A stretch of DNA of 64,000 bases from Lumnitzera littorea (Eukaryota > Streptophyta > Magnoliopsida > Myrtales > Combretaceae): positions 263,904 through 327,903 of the forward strand of contig JAMXBB010000014.1 of the NCBI GenBank assembly GCA_024138015.1, read 5' to 3'. The position numbers and the translations under genes are program-made. This document shows positions 11,962 through 23,236 of the stretch, piece after piece (position 1 is the stretch's first letter; each line of letters starts with the position of its first letter). The notes under the pieces were generated by a model. That model was not told the origin of the DNA and made no database searches. It saw only the letters and a list, made by a program, of their open reading frames with translations.

Positions 11962-14450
11962 GAAAATTGTTGTAAGAACTCTATGTTAGCCACTATAAGT
12001 ATTAATTCGTAGTGAAAACCTCTAAAATACACATTATTCATCAAAATAATTTAATGTAATGTCATATGGAACTAGTTTATCAAATATGTTATGAAATTAT
12101 TTATTAAGAATGCTAAGCTAAAGGATTTTAGATCGACATTATAACTTTAATTTTGTGATTTGATACGAATGTAGTGGGAAACAAGATTTAGGAACTAATT
12201 TAAACAAATCTAATTTAACAAATGGTTATTAAATTTAGATGCCATGAATAGATACACAAGATGTAGGAGTTTGAATATTTTATACTAGTTTTACTAGTTT
12301 CTAAAAGGAACTAGCAAATAAATTTGTTGAAGTATGAATTTCATTAAGTTACATTTTTCCAAACCTTGTTTACGTCTCCTACATGTGAAACTTCTATGGA
12401 TTACTATGTATGAACTCCATTTTAGTGTAATTTGTCAATCATGTATTTATCTGTTTTTGAAACGGTAGCTTAGTAGAAAAACCTCTTTTGCTATTGATAT
12501 TGTTGAATAAAGTAATTCAATACCAAAATCATGAAGCAAATCTTGACCACAAGAATATATTTTGCTTTTATATTCATCATGTACAAAGCTTTTGGTTGCT
12601 TTTTCTAGGAGAAGAAGTCCTACAAAGAAAAATCGAAAACAACATACATATGGCAGGACATAAGCCATGATTTGGTCCCTGCCGATGACATAAAAATTCA
12701 AAGAATCTAGAGAACAATTAATATAATATGTTCAAGAGTCAAGATAATGATGGACAAACCCATATAATAACATAGTTAATTGTTCAATTGGAAGTATTAA
12801 AGTGGGAACTTTTATTATTGGAGTAAGAGCTCTATTTCTATTTTCTATTAGAATAGAAAAAAAAAAACAACCTACTAAACCAAAATCTAGAAACACGTAG
12901 ATTGGAGAAACACTCAAACACGCAAATAGGAGAAGAACATTGGCATGGAATATTCTAAAAAATCGGCATACACATCCAAAGATTATTGAATAGTTCACAA
13001 AAACTGGACAACATTAGAAATTAGAAAAAGAAAAAGAAAAAAAGAAAAAGAAACTTACTTGTTGAACTTGAAACTTGAGAGATTAAGAATAGGAATCTTG
13101 AGAGAAATAAAGTTAAGGTTTTGGTGATATGTTTGTCAGGTAGAAAGTAAAGATTAAAATTTGAAAGTGAAAGACTAAAACCGAAAATATAAAATAAAAG
13201 ATAAAATTAAAATTAAAAAGTAAAAATTAAAAGCAAGTCTATAAAAGTAAAATCTAATGTACTAGCTCTTACTATAGTAAAGATATTTCCTCCTAGACTT
13301 CTTGGCTTGTTATGCTTATTTATGTTTTTTTTTTTTTTCTTAATATGCACGCATTCGGACCCTTTTGACTTGGCTGGGTCAATCAGTTCCTTGTTGACTC
13401 GACCAGGTCAAGTGGGTCCATCTAAGTCGATTAAAAAATGGCCTTTTTACAAGGGCCAACTCATCTTCAAGGCCAGTTTCGGTTGAACTAGTCGGGCTGG
13501 TCCAAGTTTGACAACATTGGTCTATATATAGGGAGTGGAATTGGGTTTACAAAGAATGCCTAACAAAAATAAAATATTTGCGCATCATAACATGTCTACG
13601 GGCTGGGTATACGGTCGTAAAGTGTGAACATATACTCGCACCTTTATATGAAATCTCAAAAACTTGATGAAATTAATCGACAAAGGGAATATATGTAGAG
13701 ACTATGTTCGTAGTCTTTATTGGGCTTTTTTTCTTGCTTGCAATTCATTCGCTTTACTCTTTGGTCAATACTTTTGTCCAATTTAACTTGAAACTTGATA
13801 AAAATCTTTGGAATTCATCAAATGCATCTTAGAGTCCCTGAAAATGAAATTTAAACTGATTAAGCTCAAAATAATCTAAAATAGACTAGATTAATATCTA
13901 AAATAACACAAAATAACCATAGAAATGTATGCTAAATTCATTTTATCAAATGCTCCTACATTTAAGCTTTTGCTTGTCCTCAAGAAAAACAATTAAAAAT
14001 TAAAGTATATATATCTTAAGGATAGGATGATTAAAACTACTTCTTAGAAAAGTACACCCTCAATTTTTTAATAGCTTAGAAAAAATTTTTTAGAATCACC
14101 TTCTCCTGAACTTTAGAATGCCTTTAGAACAATTAGATAGTAACAACTTGAGAATTACTAAATTTCAATGATTAATCCAAATAATTTAGAGCTAGCCACA
14201 TCACTTAAACAAAAACTAAACTAGTGATTAAAATAAATATAAATCAATTAAGAAAAAGTTATAGAGATTTCCTCACTCTATCCCAAGAGGAGAGAAATCT
14301 TCCCTAATTATTTTTAATTTGAAAAGTTAGACTGGATACATATTATATCAATCCATCCTCTGATTTTGTCTCTCTACTTCTATCAATTTTCATTAGGAGG
14401 TTTTTTATACTCAAATTAGTTTTCTTTATTGAAGCTTAATTAGTATTGGG

Positions 14451-14670
14451 AAAGCATCTCGCTCTTTTAAGGGACCGAGGATGATCCTTACTAATTTAGC
14501 TCTTTTAATTACTTTGGTAGTTATTAGCAAGAAGGCACCTTGCTCTTTTATGGGACCAAGGCCGATCCTTAATGACTTTGATTGATTTATTTTTCTTTTT
14601 GCAATTTGCAATTGGCAATTGGAAAGAATCTTACTCATTCGAGGGACCAATATTGATCCTTACTAATTTT
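14451..14670. repeat. Tandem repeat in the 3' UTR of element G
   Basis: Three diverged units share the pattern GCTCTTTTAAGGGACC followed by GATCCTTACTAAT: about 14459-14498, 14540-14575 and 14633-14668. Spacing is uneven (roughly 80-95 bp). Confidence 0.6.
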
Positions 14671-15419
14671 TAGCAATTCTTTACTTAATATAATTAACCA
14701 GTTAATACCCCCAATTAATTTGATTTTTCAAGCAACTTTCAATGGACAACTCTCTTTTATTCATCTAATCTAAAAATTTGGAAAAAGAAGGATAGATAAC
14801 TATTCTTTGGAATCAAACTTAGAAATCAAAATAACTAGTCCTTAACTCATTCATATCTCTCCTAATCTTGAGTTTATCTCTAACCTTAAGTAATGAGGAA
14901 CTCTAAATCATAAATATTTAATTACTAAAATTTTGTAAAGTGTTCTAAATTCATAAAGGATTTGGCAAATTTGAAAAAATTTGATTGCTTAATTAATACA
15001 TAATCTATCCTTCTCCTTATACTTAAGTTGTACATTGTTTCTAATGTACATAGTATAACACAATTCAAAAAAAAAAAAAATCAAAAGTGGGAGAGAAAGA
15101 GAAAATAAAAAGGAACTGGGACTTTTCTAGTTTTAGCATTGATCCTTGAAAATTGTAAAGCGTAGAAATTGAATTCCATTGACCAATTAAGCACATGGTT
15201 TTCTTTATAGCTAACAAAAGGAACTAAGTAGAAAGAGAAAGGAAAAAAAGTTAAACTAATCAAGATGAACTAGATAGAATTACTCATTCAAGTACCAAAT
15301 AGTTAGTGCCCTACAAAACTTCAAACGTTAAATGGTTATCTAAAGAAGCCAGCAATAGTAATTAAGTTTTCCAAAGTAGGAAAATTCAAACCAGGTCTTT
15401 AAGGAAATAAAATGCAAAA

Positions 15420-16330
15420 GAAAACTCACTCTTCATCCTCATCTTCCTCTTCCTCAATATCATCTTCTCCATCTAACTTCTCAACCGAGTCGGGATCGAG
15501 CATGGGTGGTAGAGATGGCGGTTAAATATGTAATTGTGCCATGATCATATCTTACCTTTTCAAAGTCTCACCCACCTTATGTGTTAAAATCCATTACTTC
15601 TTCAGTATTTTTCCCATGAATTTCTTGATTACATTGATTATTGAAGAAGATGAGCAAGGTCACTGCTATGATGATGAGGAAGTGGCCTCACCAGCTAGCT
15701 CTAGAAGATCTTTGAGTGTTAGACGCAACTGCATTGCCTTGATGGAGTCATGAGTTAAGGGAGTAAGAGGATCCAATGTTTGCATGCAAGGTACATTTCA
15801 GTAATAGCAAAGGTTCTTTATTGGGTGAGTGATAAAGAGACCTACAAAAATATACTTAGAATGAAATCACTAGCATTGTTCATAATGAACCAAGCCATCC
15901 TAATAGCTAGGTTAAGGGGTCTTCTATTAACAAAGTTGTATAATTACAACATGTCCCTCTTATTTACTATACCTTGGTTGTTCCCTTTATTGGTGAATCC
16001 CCTAACTAATACATAATGTATTAACCTCATAGTAGGATCAGTTAAATTAAAGGTTTTTGACCTCCTTAGGTCATAAGATCCTCTATTTCCTTTAGTTAAA
16101 TCCATCCATACAAAGGCTCAAAAATGCCTTGAGGCAACTTATATGGTAATTCCATGTATTACTGAGTCATGACATAGTCCATTGGTTACAAACCTATATG
16201 CAAAGCCAAATCATCAAATGGCATAGTTATCTCAATGCCTTTATGATGTGTCTAAGAGTTGAGTTGATCACTAGGGCTTACCGTAGGAAGTAGTAACAAT
16301 AGGTCCTTCGAAATATCAAAAAATGAAGGA
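15420..16330 (-). pseudogene. Degenerate ORF of element G, possible plant Transposase_32-like protein
   Basis: The minus strand can be read, with frame changes and several TAG stops, as a protein with an LFITHPIKNLC segment (about 15845-15880), SIKAMQLRLTLKDLLELAG (about 15695-15750) and a C-terminal Asp/Glu run (about 15425-15475). This recalls the 'putative plant transposon protein' domain (Transposase_32) found as an extra ORF in some Ty3/gypsy elements, where an LITALC-type motif precedes a variable region and an acidic tail. It is too decayed to be sure. Gag of an unrelated type is the main alternative. Confidence 0.35.
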
Positions 16331-16489
16331 ATGGAAAAAGTTTGACAAACACAGTAGCTTCCATAGAGCTACTCGAAGGATATGATGCACCAACGAATAC
16401 AATACAACTTAGTATTTCATCTAATATGACTCATAAACTAATACTAAAGTCTACTCCCCATTAATCTTGAGTCATGACATAGTCTATTG

Positions 16490-17378
16490 GATCATAGAGA
16501 TACTTAATTTCAATTGATTAGATTGGATCTTTAGCCTCTTCCTAATCCAGAGATCCTTTCTACTCAAATCGCTTCTGAATAGAGCGTCACATGATTGCAT
16601 TAAGAACTTAAATCCTATTATTAGGTTGACCGCCTAGGTTACCTTAATCCAGAGAAATCAATACCTAATATCTTAGCTTACTTGTATCTTTACAGCAAAC
16701 TTATATGTCAATTTAGTAATTTGAGTAAATATTAATTGACAACAATAAGATCTATGTAATTACATCATCAAAGAATAAAATCATAGATAGAATAAAACAT
16801 TGTTACAAGAACTAGATTTCAATAATAATTTACTAAGAATAATTACAAAAAACATCGTGATTGAAAGAAAAGAAGAAGTTGAGAAACCCCTAATACAGTT
16901 CTAGACTGCAATTCTACCTAAGGGGCTATGTTTGTAACCTTAAGCCTAAGTGTCTATATATAGGGAGTAGGCCTAGGTTTACAAAGAAAATATAACAAAA
17001 ATAGAAGATTTGCGCATCTTAGCAAGTCTATAGGTTAGGTACATAGTCGTGGAGGGTGGGCATGTACTTGCACTTTGTGTGAAATCTTGAAAACTTGATG
17101 AAATTAATTGATGAAAGGAACAAGGGTGGAGACTATGGTTGTGGTCCTTAACCATGGTCTTTACTAGGCCTCTTTTCTTGCTTGCAATTCATCTGCTTCA
17201 CTCCTTGGTCGATGCTTTTGTCTAATTTAACTCCGAAACTTGATAAAGAATGCCTCTCGAAGTCCTTAAAATTGAAATTTAAACTGGTTAAGCTTAAAAT
17301 AATCTAAAACTGACTTGATTAATATATAGAATAACACAAAATAACCATAAAAAATTGTATGCTAAATTCATGTTTCTA
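16490..17378 (-). repeat. Right (5') LTR of element G, truncated
   Basis: It aligns with the left LTR from about 8340 onward, uninterrupted where the left copy holds the hAT. The first ~500 bases of the left copy have no counterpart; instead a word near 16475 (TGAGTCATGACATAGTCTATTGG) repeats one at 16162, suggesting a deletion or rearrangement that also removed the primer binding site. Identity is roughly 80-85% by eye, so G is an old insertion. Confidence 0.75.
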
Positions 17379-18121
17379 TGGTCACTATAGACTCTTGCAT
17401 GGAGCTCATCAAGAACTTGTCACCTTTCTTCAAGTTGGAGACATCTTAATAGAGGGGAAGTGATTCCTTGGCGATACAACATATTGTCAATCATGGTATA
17501 ATTAGCCACTTTCTATAACAACTTCTAAGCTTCTTTTCTATTTGTGGGGAGTTTCCCTTTAGTAAGATAGTCGATTATCTCATCCATCCAGCATGGTCTT
17601 GAAGGGACCATCTTCAATTCCAATGTTTCCTCTTGCCATTCTTCTATTGTGTGCTTTGGTAGGTATTGTAGGAAAACCTTCTCCTTCTTTTGCAAATTCA
17701 ACATGCTCATAGAAGCGAGCATTGGGAGCATGTCCATTCCTTCTTTCTCAGCTCAACTTTAGATATGTTCCAATAGAGGAATTCTGAGGTTAAATTTCTC
17801 ACTATCTGGAGGTATATTATCATTGCATCCTCTATGGCTTTGCACTCCCCTTTGACTTACTATGCAACCAAAATAGAGTCTGAAAAGACATCCACTTTAT
17901 TGTGCTAGTGTCCTTGGCAACCTTTAGTTTAGCTATTAGTACTTCATATATTGTCTTGTTCTTGGTTGCCACAAAACCAAATTTCAAATCACGCCATACT
18001 ACGATGTCGTATGGGCCTCTTAAGACTAATCTTGCTTTATACCCCCTTGATTGGAGGCTCTATTAATGTAGAGGGTCTAGGTCGATAAGTTGCTAATTTT
18101 AGGGACATTAAAGGGTGTACT
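17379..18121 (-). pseudogene. RNase H and integrase zinc region of Tat element F
   Basis: Reading leftward from 18121: the start of the second RNase H domain (LYINRASNQGG, where the family has a YVDGSS-type start, so the first catalytic Asp is lost), RLVLRGPYDIVVW, LIAKLKVAKDT, then PCWMDEIIDYLTKGKLPTN (17560-17620), the conserved linker before integrase. Next come ANYTMIDNMLYRQGI, PLLRCLQLEE and ELHARVYSDH (17380-17410), the first half of the integrase zinc motif. The left cut matches the start of the 6955-7981 fragment. The right cut at 18121 matches the end of the 22443-23236 fragment. Confidence 0.85.
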
Positions 18122-18679
18122 AGTACACACTTCATTTTGGCTCTCTTATATATTTATTTAGGATCAGGTTTAAAAAAAAAAATCCAAAAATAAAAAAATT
18201 GAAAAATATAAAGTATCAAAAGTGTCCATGTAAAGTCAGTTAGTTATTTAAGGTCAAAGAAGGCAATTTTATAATCAAAAGATATATAGATGATTTGATA
18301 AATTGCGAGTTCTTGAAAGGCATCGCATTCTATTTGAAATAAATATTTTTGGGCATAGCCTAGCAAAATATTTTGGAGTCATGATGAGTATTTAGTTTAA
18401 ATTAGTCTAAGCTTCAATAGGGCTTTCATTAAATTTAAATTGAAATTTTTTTAATAAACTAGAGAATTAATAGAATGGAGCTTAAAATTTATCAAAATGA
18501 ATTTAAGATGAAATATCCCTTTCATGTATATATTTTTTATTATTTAATTGCATTGGTGATATTTTAGATAATCTATAGATTAGATGAACTAAGCTAGTTT
18601 TGGTTTGGAAAGGATTTAAATAAATTTGGTCTTGGGAGGGAGAATAATAATTAAAAGATTGCTACCATTCACAAGAAGA

Positions 18680-18760
18680 AGACTAACATAGTTGGTTAAA
18701 GTACATGCATGTAATCATCAAGTCATAGGTTCGAGCCTTGTTAAGTGAGAATTAACCTAC
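18680..18760 (+). repeat. tRNA-like SINE or decayed tRNA trace
   Basis: TAACATAGTTGG (18684-18695) resembles an RNA polymerase III A box and GGTTCGAGCC (18728-18737) is a good B box. The bases between, with CATGTAATCATCAAGTCAT, have the look of a tRNA-Thr (anticodon TGT) anticodon arm. Acceptor-stem pairing and clear ends are not visible, so a tRNA-derived SINE fragment is more likely than a working tRNA gene. Confidence 0.4.
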
Positions 18761-19439
18761 TTTTTTTATCCCTGTCCATGACACATGCATGGCATGTAAT
18801 AGTTAATCTTCTTCCCCATCCAAATATGATAGAGAAAGAGAAAGAGTAAGAAAGAGAGAACACAATCTGTTGGATTTTCTTTTATCAAATTTGATCTAAT
18901 TTTAACAAATCTTCATCCAATTTTAATTTAAATCTATCTTAAAGTACCAAATAGATACAAACTATTATAAAGGATTTGCATTAAAAAATATTGAAAATCA
19001 GATTAAATAAAACAAGATAAAAGCTTCTCTTCAAAAAAAAAAAAAAAAGACTATTGAACATAATTTGGCTTACTCTTGGGCAATTGAACTTAATTTTTTT
19101 TTTTTTTTTGACATATAGCATAAAATGCAACAAACAAGGTGAGCATTGGGATTCAATAAGAAACTAGATTCGTTTTGGCTACTTTCTATCTTTACTCGAC
19201 CTAATCTCTTTACCCTCAAACACCATTCATGGCCACCAGTAACATATGCTCCATGCACATATAACAACAATAGTAAGTAGCACAGCAAACAACTCTATAC
19301 CACTACAGCACCCCATCCCAACCTTGTGAGCCCACAATAGCCACATACGTATAACAAACCATACCTATGGTCATGTAAACAACCAACATGTACATAGAGT
19401 CCTCTCTAGTGGGACCTATTATTGACCCTCTCTCTTGTA

Positions 19440-20392
19440 GAGTTTTGTACCTTTATAGGGCGCTTTTCAAAAAATATTACGAAAAGGGGCTTAAGATGAA
19501 AGTTTTTACGTAAGTAGGGTAATGAGGGCAAGCATGAAGCACGTGCCTTCCTTGATCCCAAATTTTTTATATTGAAGGCTTATGGCTAAGGAAGGTGGAT
19601 ACTCATATTACACTTTTGGTTAAAGAGGGTATCATCTAGCAACCACCATTACAGAGTAGTCATATACCTCCTAGACACCTTAGCAATACTCCTCCTCATT
19701 CATTAGAGCCTCAGCCATATGAGGAAACGTCTAGTCAAAGGCTATCTTTGCTTACCTAATTCAGGAAACACCTGATAAGATTTAAGAAGTAGTTGCATAA
19801 GAACACCATTTTATTACATAATTAGTTTATTATGTATTTCCATCATCTGCCCTTCGTTGTGTATAGAGATGTTGTAAATGATGATATTCATTGGCTTGCT
19901 ATTCACTTGCTATTGTTTGTTCACTATAATTATATTCTTTAATATTCTATCTCATTTGACAAGTTTAGTTGTATTGGGTAGTTTATTAGATTGTTTGTAG
20001 ATGTGCTCAATTATAGATCCTATTGGTGGGAATTCATATGCTTCTATGATGCACTTATGGGTTTTAGGCTTATTAGTGTTACGAGGCTGTTTTGCTCTAT
20101 TTTTTATGTACATTTCGTTACTTTATATGTGTTTAAGGCATTTGTCAAAGAGATAAGGGATGGCGATGTTGCTAAGGAAGGTGCAATTATTTAAAAACAA
20201 GGAAGTATTGTGCCTTTCTAGGAATTTTTTTTTAATGAAGGCATGCACGTACATCTTCAATATAAAAAATTTCAAAATAGGAAAGATGTGTGCTTTACAT
20301 GCGCCTTTCCTACCCTACTCATGTAAAAACTTTCATTTCGAGCCCCTTTTTGTAATATTTTTCAAAAAGGGCCCTATAGAGGTACAAAACTC
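19440..20392. mobile_element. 953-bp Mutator-like non-autonomous element
   Basis: Long terminal inverted repeats start GAGTTTTGTACCT(T/C)TATAGGG and can be followed for about 150-180 bases inward from each end, with substitutions. The element is bordered by a perfect 10-bp repeat CTCTCTTGTA (19430-19439 and 20393-20402). Long inverted repeats with a 9-11 bp duplication point to the Mutator (MULE) superfamily. No transposase is encoded; the 67- and 84-residue frames inside have no known domain. It sits inside the Ogre-like LTR unit. Confidence 0.85.
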
Positions 20393-22442
20393 CTCTCTTG
20401 TAAAACCTATATAGCAAACACAACACACACTCAATGCATGACCATCACCCTCATATACACCTAGTATAATGCCCATGACTCATCCTCACTCGTGTACCTA
20501 GTCAACACAACAAACCTCCAGCCACTACGTCCATCCTCATGCAACACTAACTGACCAGTCCACACAACACCCACTACATAACCTTATACAACTGTAGTAA
20601 ACCCTTGGTGTTCCACTGTTGAACCTAACCTAGTAGTGACCCAAGCATGAAACCCATAACCAAGCCAGCATTGACCCCCCTTAACTACCACCAATCGCCG
20701 TATCTGATCCAAAACCAACACCATTACTATTTCTCTTACACCCAATAAGCCCTAAACATATTGTTCCTTATGTCAAAATCACCCTTAGCCATCAAGTCTG
20801 AAAACCACCATCCCTATTGATTTCTTAAAATCACCAAAACTATCAAAATAACCCAAGGTGTTTGTCCCAAGCTCATTTTTACGAACACTTTTATTAGGAA
20901 AGCGTTGAATCCCACTTGATTTGGTGTTGGGAAAGCTCCATTTGTCAATGGATTGAGTGATTCTAATTGGAGTTGTGTGTGATTCGACCTGATTCGCATG
21001 CATAATGAGCCCCTTAATCCAACCCATATGTGTATTAGGCTAGGTAGGGTTTTGGTTTTTTTTTTTTTTTTTTTTCCTTTATTTGTTTTGTTAGCTTATT
21101 TTCCATACAATTAACTAATACATGTACTAACTTAAATTTTTTCTTTTTTTTTTTATGCATGTCATTAGTTTAACATTAGTTTTATTTTATTTTCTTCATA
21201 GTTCAATTTTTATTGTTTAATGCTAGTTTTGTCTTTAGGGTAAGTTATTTGCATGGATTAAGATACTAATATGATTCTTTTGGCATGTCCTTATATTATT
21301 TCTTATATAATGGTACTTTATACCTAATTTGCATATTTATCATTAATAATTTTTTTTAGCATGTTTAATAAAGGTTGCATTTTTTTTTGGAAAAAATTAC
21401 ATTTTTTTAGCGTAAATTTCATGTTTTAACATAAATTACATATTTCAATATAATTAGCATAAAATTACATGTTTTAGTATAAATTGCTTGTTTTTGTAAA
21501 AGTTGTATTTTTTTTTTTTTGTGAAATTGCATCTTTGGGCATAATTACAACCTTCACCAAAATTAATATCTTTAGGGATAGGATTTGTGCCTTTCATATT
21601 AAAGTTACATACTTTAGGAATTTTTTGTAAAAATTGCATCTTTCGTAAAACTAGCATTTTTTAGGCATCTTAGGGACTTTTTATGAAAAAAAAAATTGAT
21701 TTTATCACTTAGTTGGCTTTTCATGAAATAAAAATTTTTTAACTTAGGGTCTTTCAAAAATTAAGTTTTTTAGGGTTTTTTTTAAAAAAAAAAATAGGAA
21801 CAAAGATTAGATCTCTTAGGTTTTTAATAAAAATAAAATGGCTAAAAAACATGAACCTATCCTGTTTTCATAAATAAAATTTGCCAATTTACTAAAGTTT
21901 TCTAAAAAAAAAAAAGAAGCAAAACTATGTTAGTTTAATCCCTATTAACAGGTATATAAGTACTTTCAAGGCAATCATAAAATTTGGATTTTTTATTTTA
22001 TTAGGAAAATTCGTTATAAAAAGCTAAAAAAGAACATCTTTCATGCATTTTTCATATAAATGCACATTTTTTAATTTTTACAAAAATTATAAAAGTAAGG
22101 CTCATTACTTATTATTATTACTTTTTTTAGAGCTCCTATATGGTGACTTTTGTCCTAATAGGTTAGTTTTCAAGCTTTGTTTTCTCGTTAAAATTTTTTC
22201 AAAATTAATTTTTTAGAAAATTCGTAGACTAGTGACTTGATTAGGATTTTTCTACCAAAAAACCCTAATCTTATTATTATTATTTTTTTTTATCAATTTT
22301 TACTAGTTGGTGACTCCAATTAATTTTTAAAAACATTTTTTAGGGAAAAATGTTTTTCGTTAATTTTATATCGAGTAATTTATATTAAGTAGATTAGACT
22401 TAATATAGATTAAATTAAGAAAAACTAAAACAAGGCTCGATA

Positions 22443-23236
22443 GTATTTGATGATGAAGTTAGCAAAAATGTGTCCTTTATAAGCTTGCCTAGGTTTGAAT
22501 CGTACCTCATATGCGCTGAGCTTTAATGCATATTCCATCATATGCTGTGATGAATCTGGGCTATGGAGGATGTTATAGAGAAGTTGGTTAACAAGAACTG
22601 TTACCTAACATGCTTGAAAATAAGCTCTCAATGGTCATACCGAGATCAATACAGCTAAGGCTAACTTCTTCAGCCTTGAATACTTTATCTCTAGTCCTTG
22701 AAGGATATGGTTGACTTAATCTACAGGATTATGCTCACATCCTTCAGCTTGAATGAGGATGGAAGAGAGCGTTTAAGGGCTAACAACGAGGTACAAGAAC
22801 AACTCTTCTCTCATAATGGGTTTTGAAAAGAATGAGGCCAAAGTAAGGAACTACTTTAGGTCATCAAAAGCTTTTTGGCATTTTGGGGTGTACCTAAAGT
22901 CAGTTCGATGTTTTAACAATTTGAAAAATTCGACACATTAATTCGCATTGCGAGCGACGAATTTGTTGAGAGTAATGATGATGTTAGTTAGTTTTTGAAC
23001 CTCTTTGTTCTTGGTAAGGAGCTGCATATTTAAGACCATAGATATCTTTTTGGAATTACCAATCCCACATTAGGTAGCCATGTACCCCAAGAACTATACC
23101 ATTGTAGTGTATCACATGTCTCTTGCAAGTTACTAATATGATCTTAGACTCTTGACAAGCAGCTAGTATGTCACTCCGGCATTCTTAGGCCAAATGGTAT
23201 GACACAATAGCAATACATTCCAAACGACCAACAACA
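22443..23236 (-). pseudogene. RT and first RNase H of Tat element F, with deletions
   Basis: From 23236 leftward: YCY.VIPFGLR and NAGVTY (about 23160-23215) from the RT palm, LLVKSL, NLQETCDTLQ, FLGYMAT, QLLTKNKEVQKLTN, ITLNKFVARNAN and CVEFFKLLKH.TDFRYTPKCQKAF (about 22880-22960), then the RNase H region ending FKPRQAYKGH(I)FANF at 22450-22500. The RT catalytic box that should precede LVKSL is missing, and the segment before FLGYM is shortened, so two deletions destroyed the active site. Pol is cut at 23236 by the LTR of element D and at 22442 by the Ogre-like unit. Confidence 0.82.

Larger units (their letters stand above)
8834..13519 (-). mobile_element. hAT DNA transposon, 4.7 kb, non-functional
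   Basis: The element starts CAATGTTGTTAGACC and ends TTTGACAACATTG, giving terminal inverted repeats CAATGTTGT. It is flanked by a perfect 8-bp duplication GTCTATAT (8826-8833 and 13520-13527), the hallmark of hAT. The empty site survives in the right LTR of element G near 16952. Outer subterminal regions are rich in GGGTCAA-type words (8870-8940 and complements at 13360-13440). A full-length but broken transposase gene lies on the minus strand, so this was an autonomous-size copy. Confidence 0.92.
7982..13948 (-). repeat. Left (3') LTR of element G, split by a hAT
   Basis: The LTR occupies 7982-8833 and 13528-13948, interrupted by the hAT element and its target duplication. The part from about 8371 (TAGCCTCTTCCTAAT) to 8833, then on from 13528, aligns with 16530-17378 in the right LTR, including the GTGTCTATAT junction, which is continuous in the right copy at about 16952. 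That empty site fixes the hAT ends independently. Confidence 0.8.
13949..16489 (-). other. Interior of element G, no RT or integrase
   Basis: After the purine tract at the left LTR this interior is AT-rich untranslated sequence up to about 15420, followed by one degenerate open region (15420-16330, listed separately). I find no protease, RT, RNase H or integrase motif on either strand. G was therefore either non-autonomous or lost its pol by deletion. Confidence 0.5.
7982..17378 (-). mobile_element. Athila-like element G inserted in F's integrase
   Basis: The LTRs share the end AAATGTATGCTAAATTCAT (left copy 13924-13942; right copy 17355-17371). The left LTR begins TGAATAGC at 7982 and ends TTTTATCA at 13948; the right ends at 17378. 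Flanks TGGTT (7977-7981) and TGGTC (17379-17383) form a 5-bp target duplication with one mismatch, and removing the element restores F's integrase frame. A degenerate purine tract follows the left LTR on the minus strand (about 13949-13985, preceded by the CTTGAGGACAAGC word common upstream of such tracts), so transcription is leftward. The interior has no RT. The right LTR has lost roughly its first 500 bases. Confidence 0.75.
18122..22442 (+). mobile_element. Ogre-like LTR unit inserted in F's RNase H
   Basis: F's pol stops at 18121 and resumes at 22443, so everything between is inserted. Flanks GTACT (18117-18121) and GTATT (22443-22447) form a 5-bp duplication with one mismatch. The right ~350 bases are the reverse complement of the left part of element B's LTR (52092-52420): both hold a TTGG(T/C)GACTCCAAT word, an AAACCCTAAT palindromic area and the end GGCTCGATA. 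The left end AGTACACACTTCATTTTG resembles B's LTR start TGTAGATATTTCATTTTTG. The middle is not clearly homologous to B. It is probably a solo LTR of a related family. Confidence 0.65.
1160..23236 (-). mobile_element. Tat-lineage Ty3/gypsy element F, 3' half, fragmented
   Basis: This is the oldest layer of the window. Reading the minus strand from right to left, the pieces follow the Tat order: RT and first RNase H (22443-23236), second RNase H and integrase zinc region (17379-18121), integrase core and C-terminus (6955-7981), a 3' untranslated region, an opposite-strand extra gene (2080-4640), PPT and LTR. Element G, an Ogre-like LTR unit and element D interrupt it. Its 5' part (rest of RT, protease, gag, 5' LTR) is not in the window and may lie beyond 64000. 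All coding is dead. Lineage rests on gene order and on integrase and RNase H motifs read by eye. Confidence 0.75.

Noticed and set aside
15541..16016. Two plus-strand frames (70 and 78 residues) that look membrane-like
   Set aside because: Antisense to the decayed minus-strand ORF of element G; hydrophobicity comes from AT-rich composition.
20785..21027. 80-residue minus-strand open frame with a second frame overlapping
   Set aside because: Lies inside the Ogre-like LTR unit, two frames are open at once, and no domain or homologous frame is seen in B's LTR.
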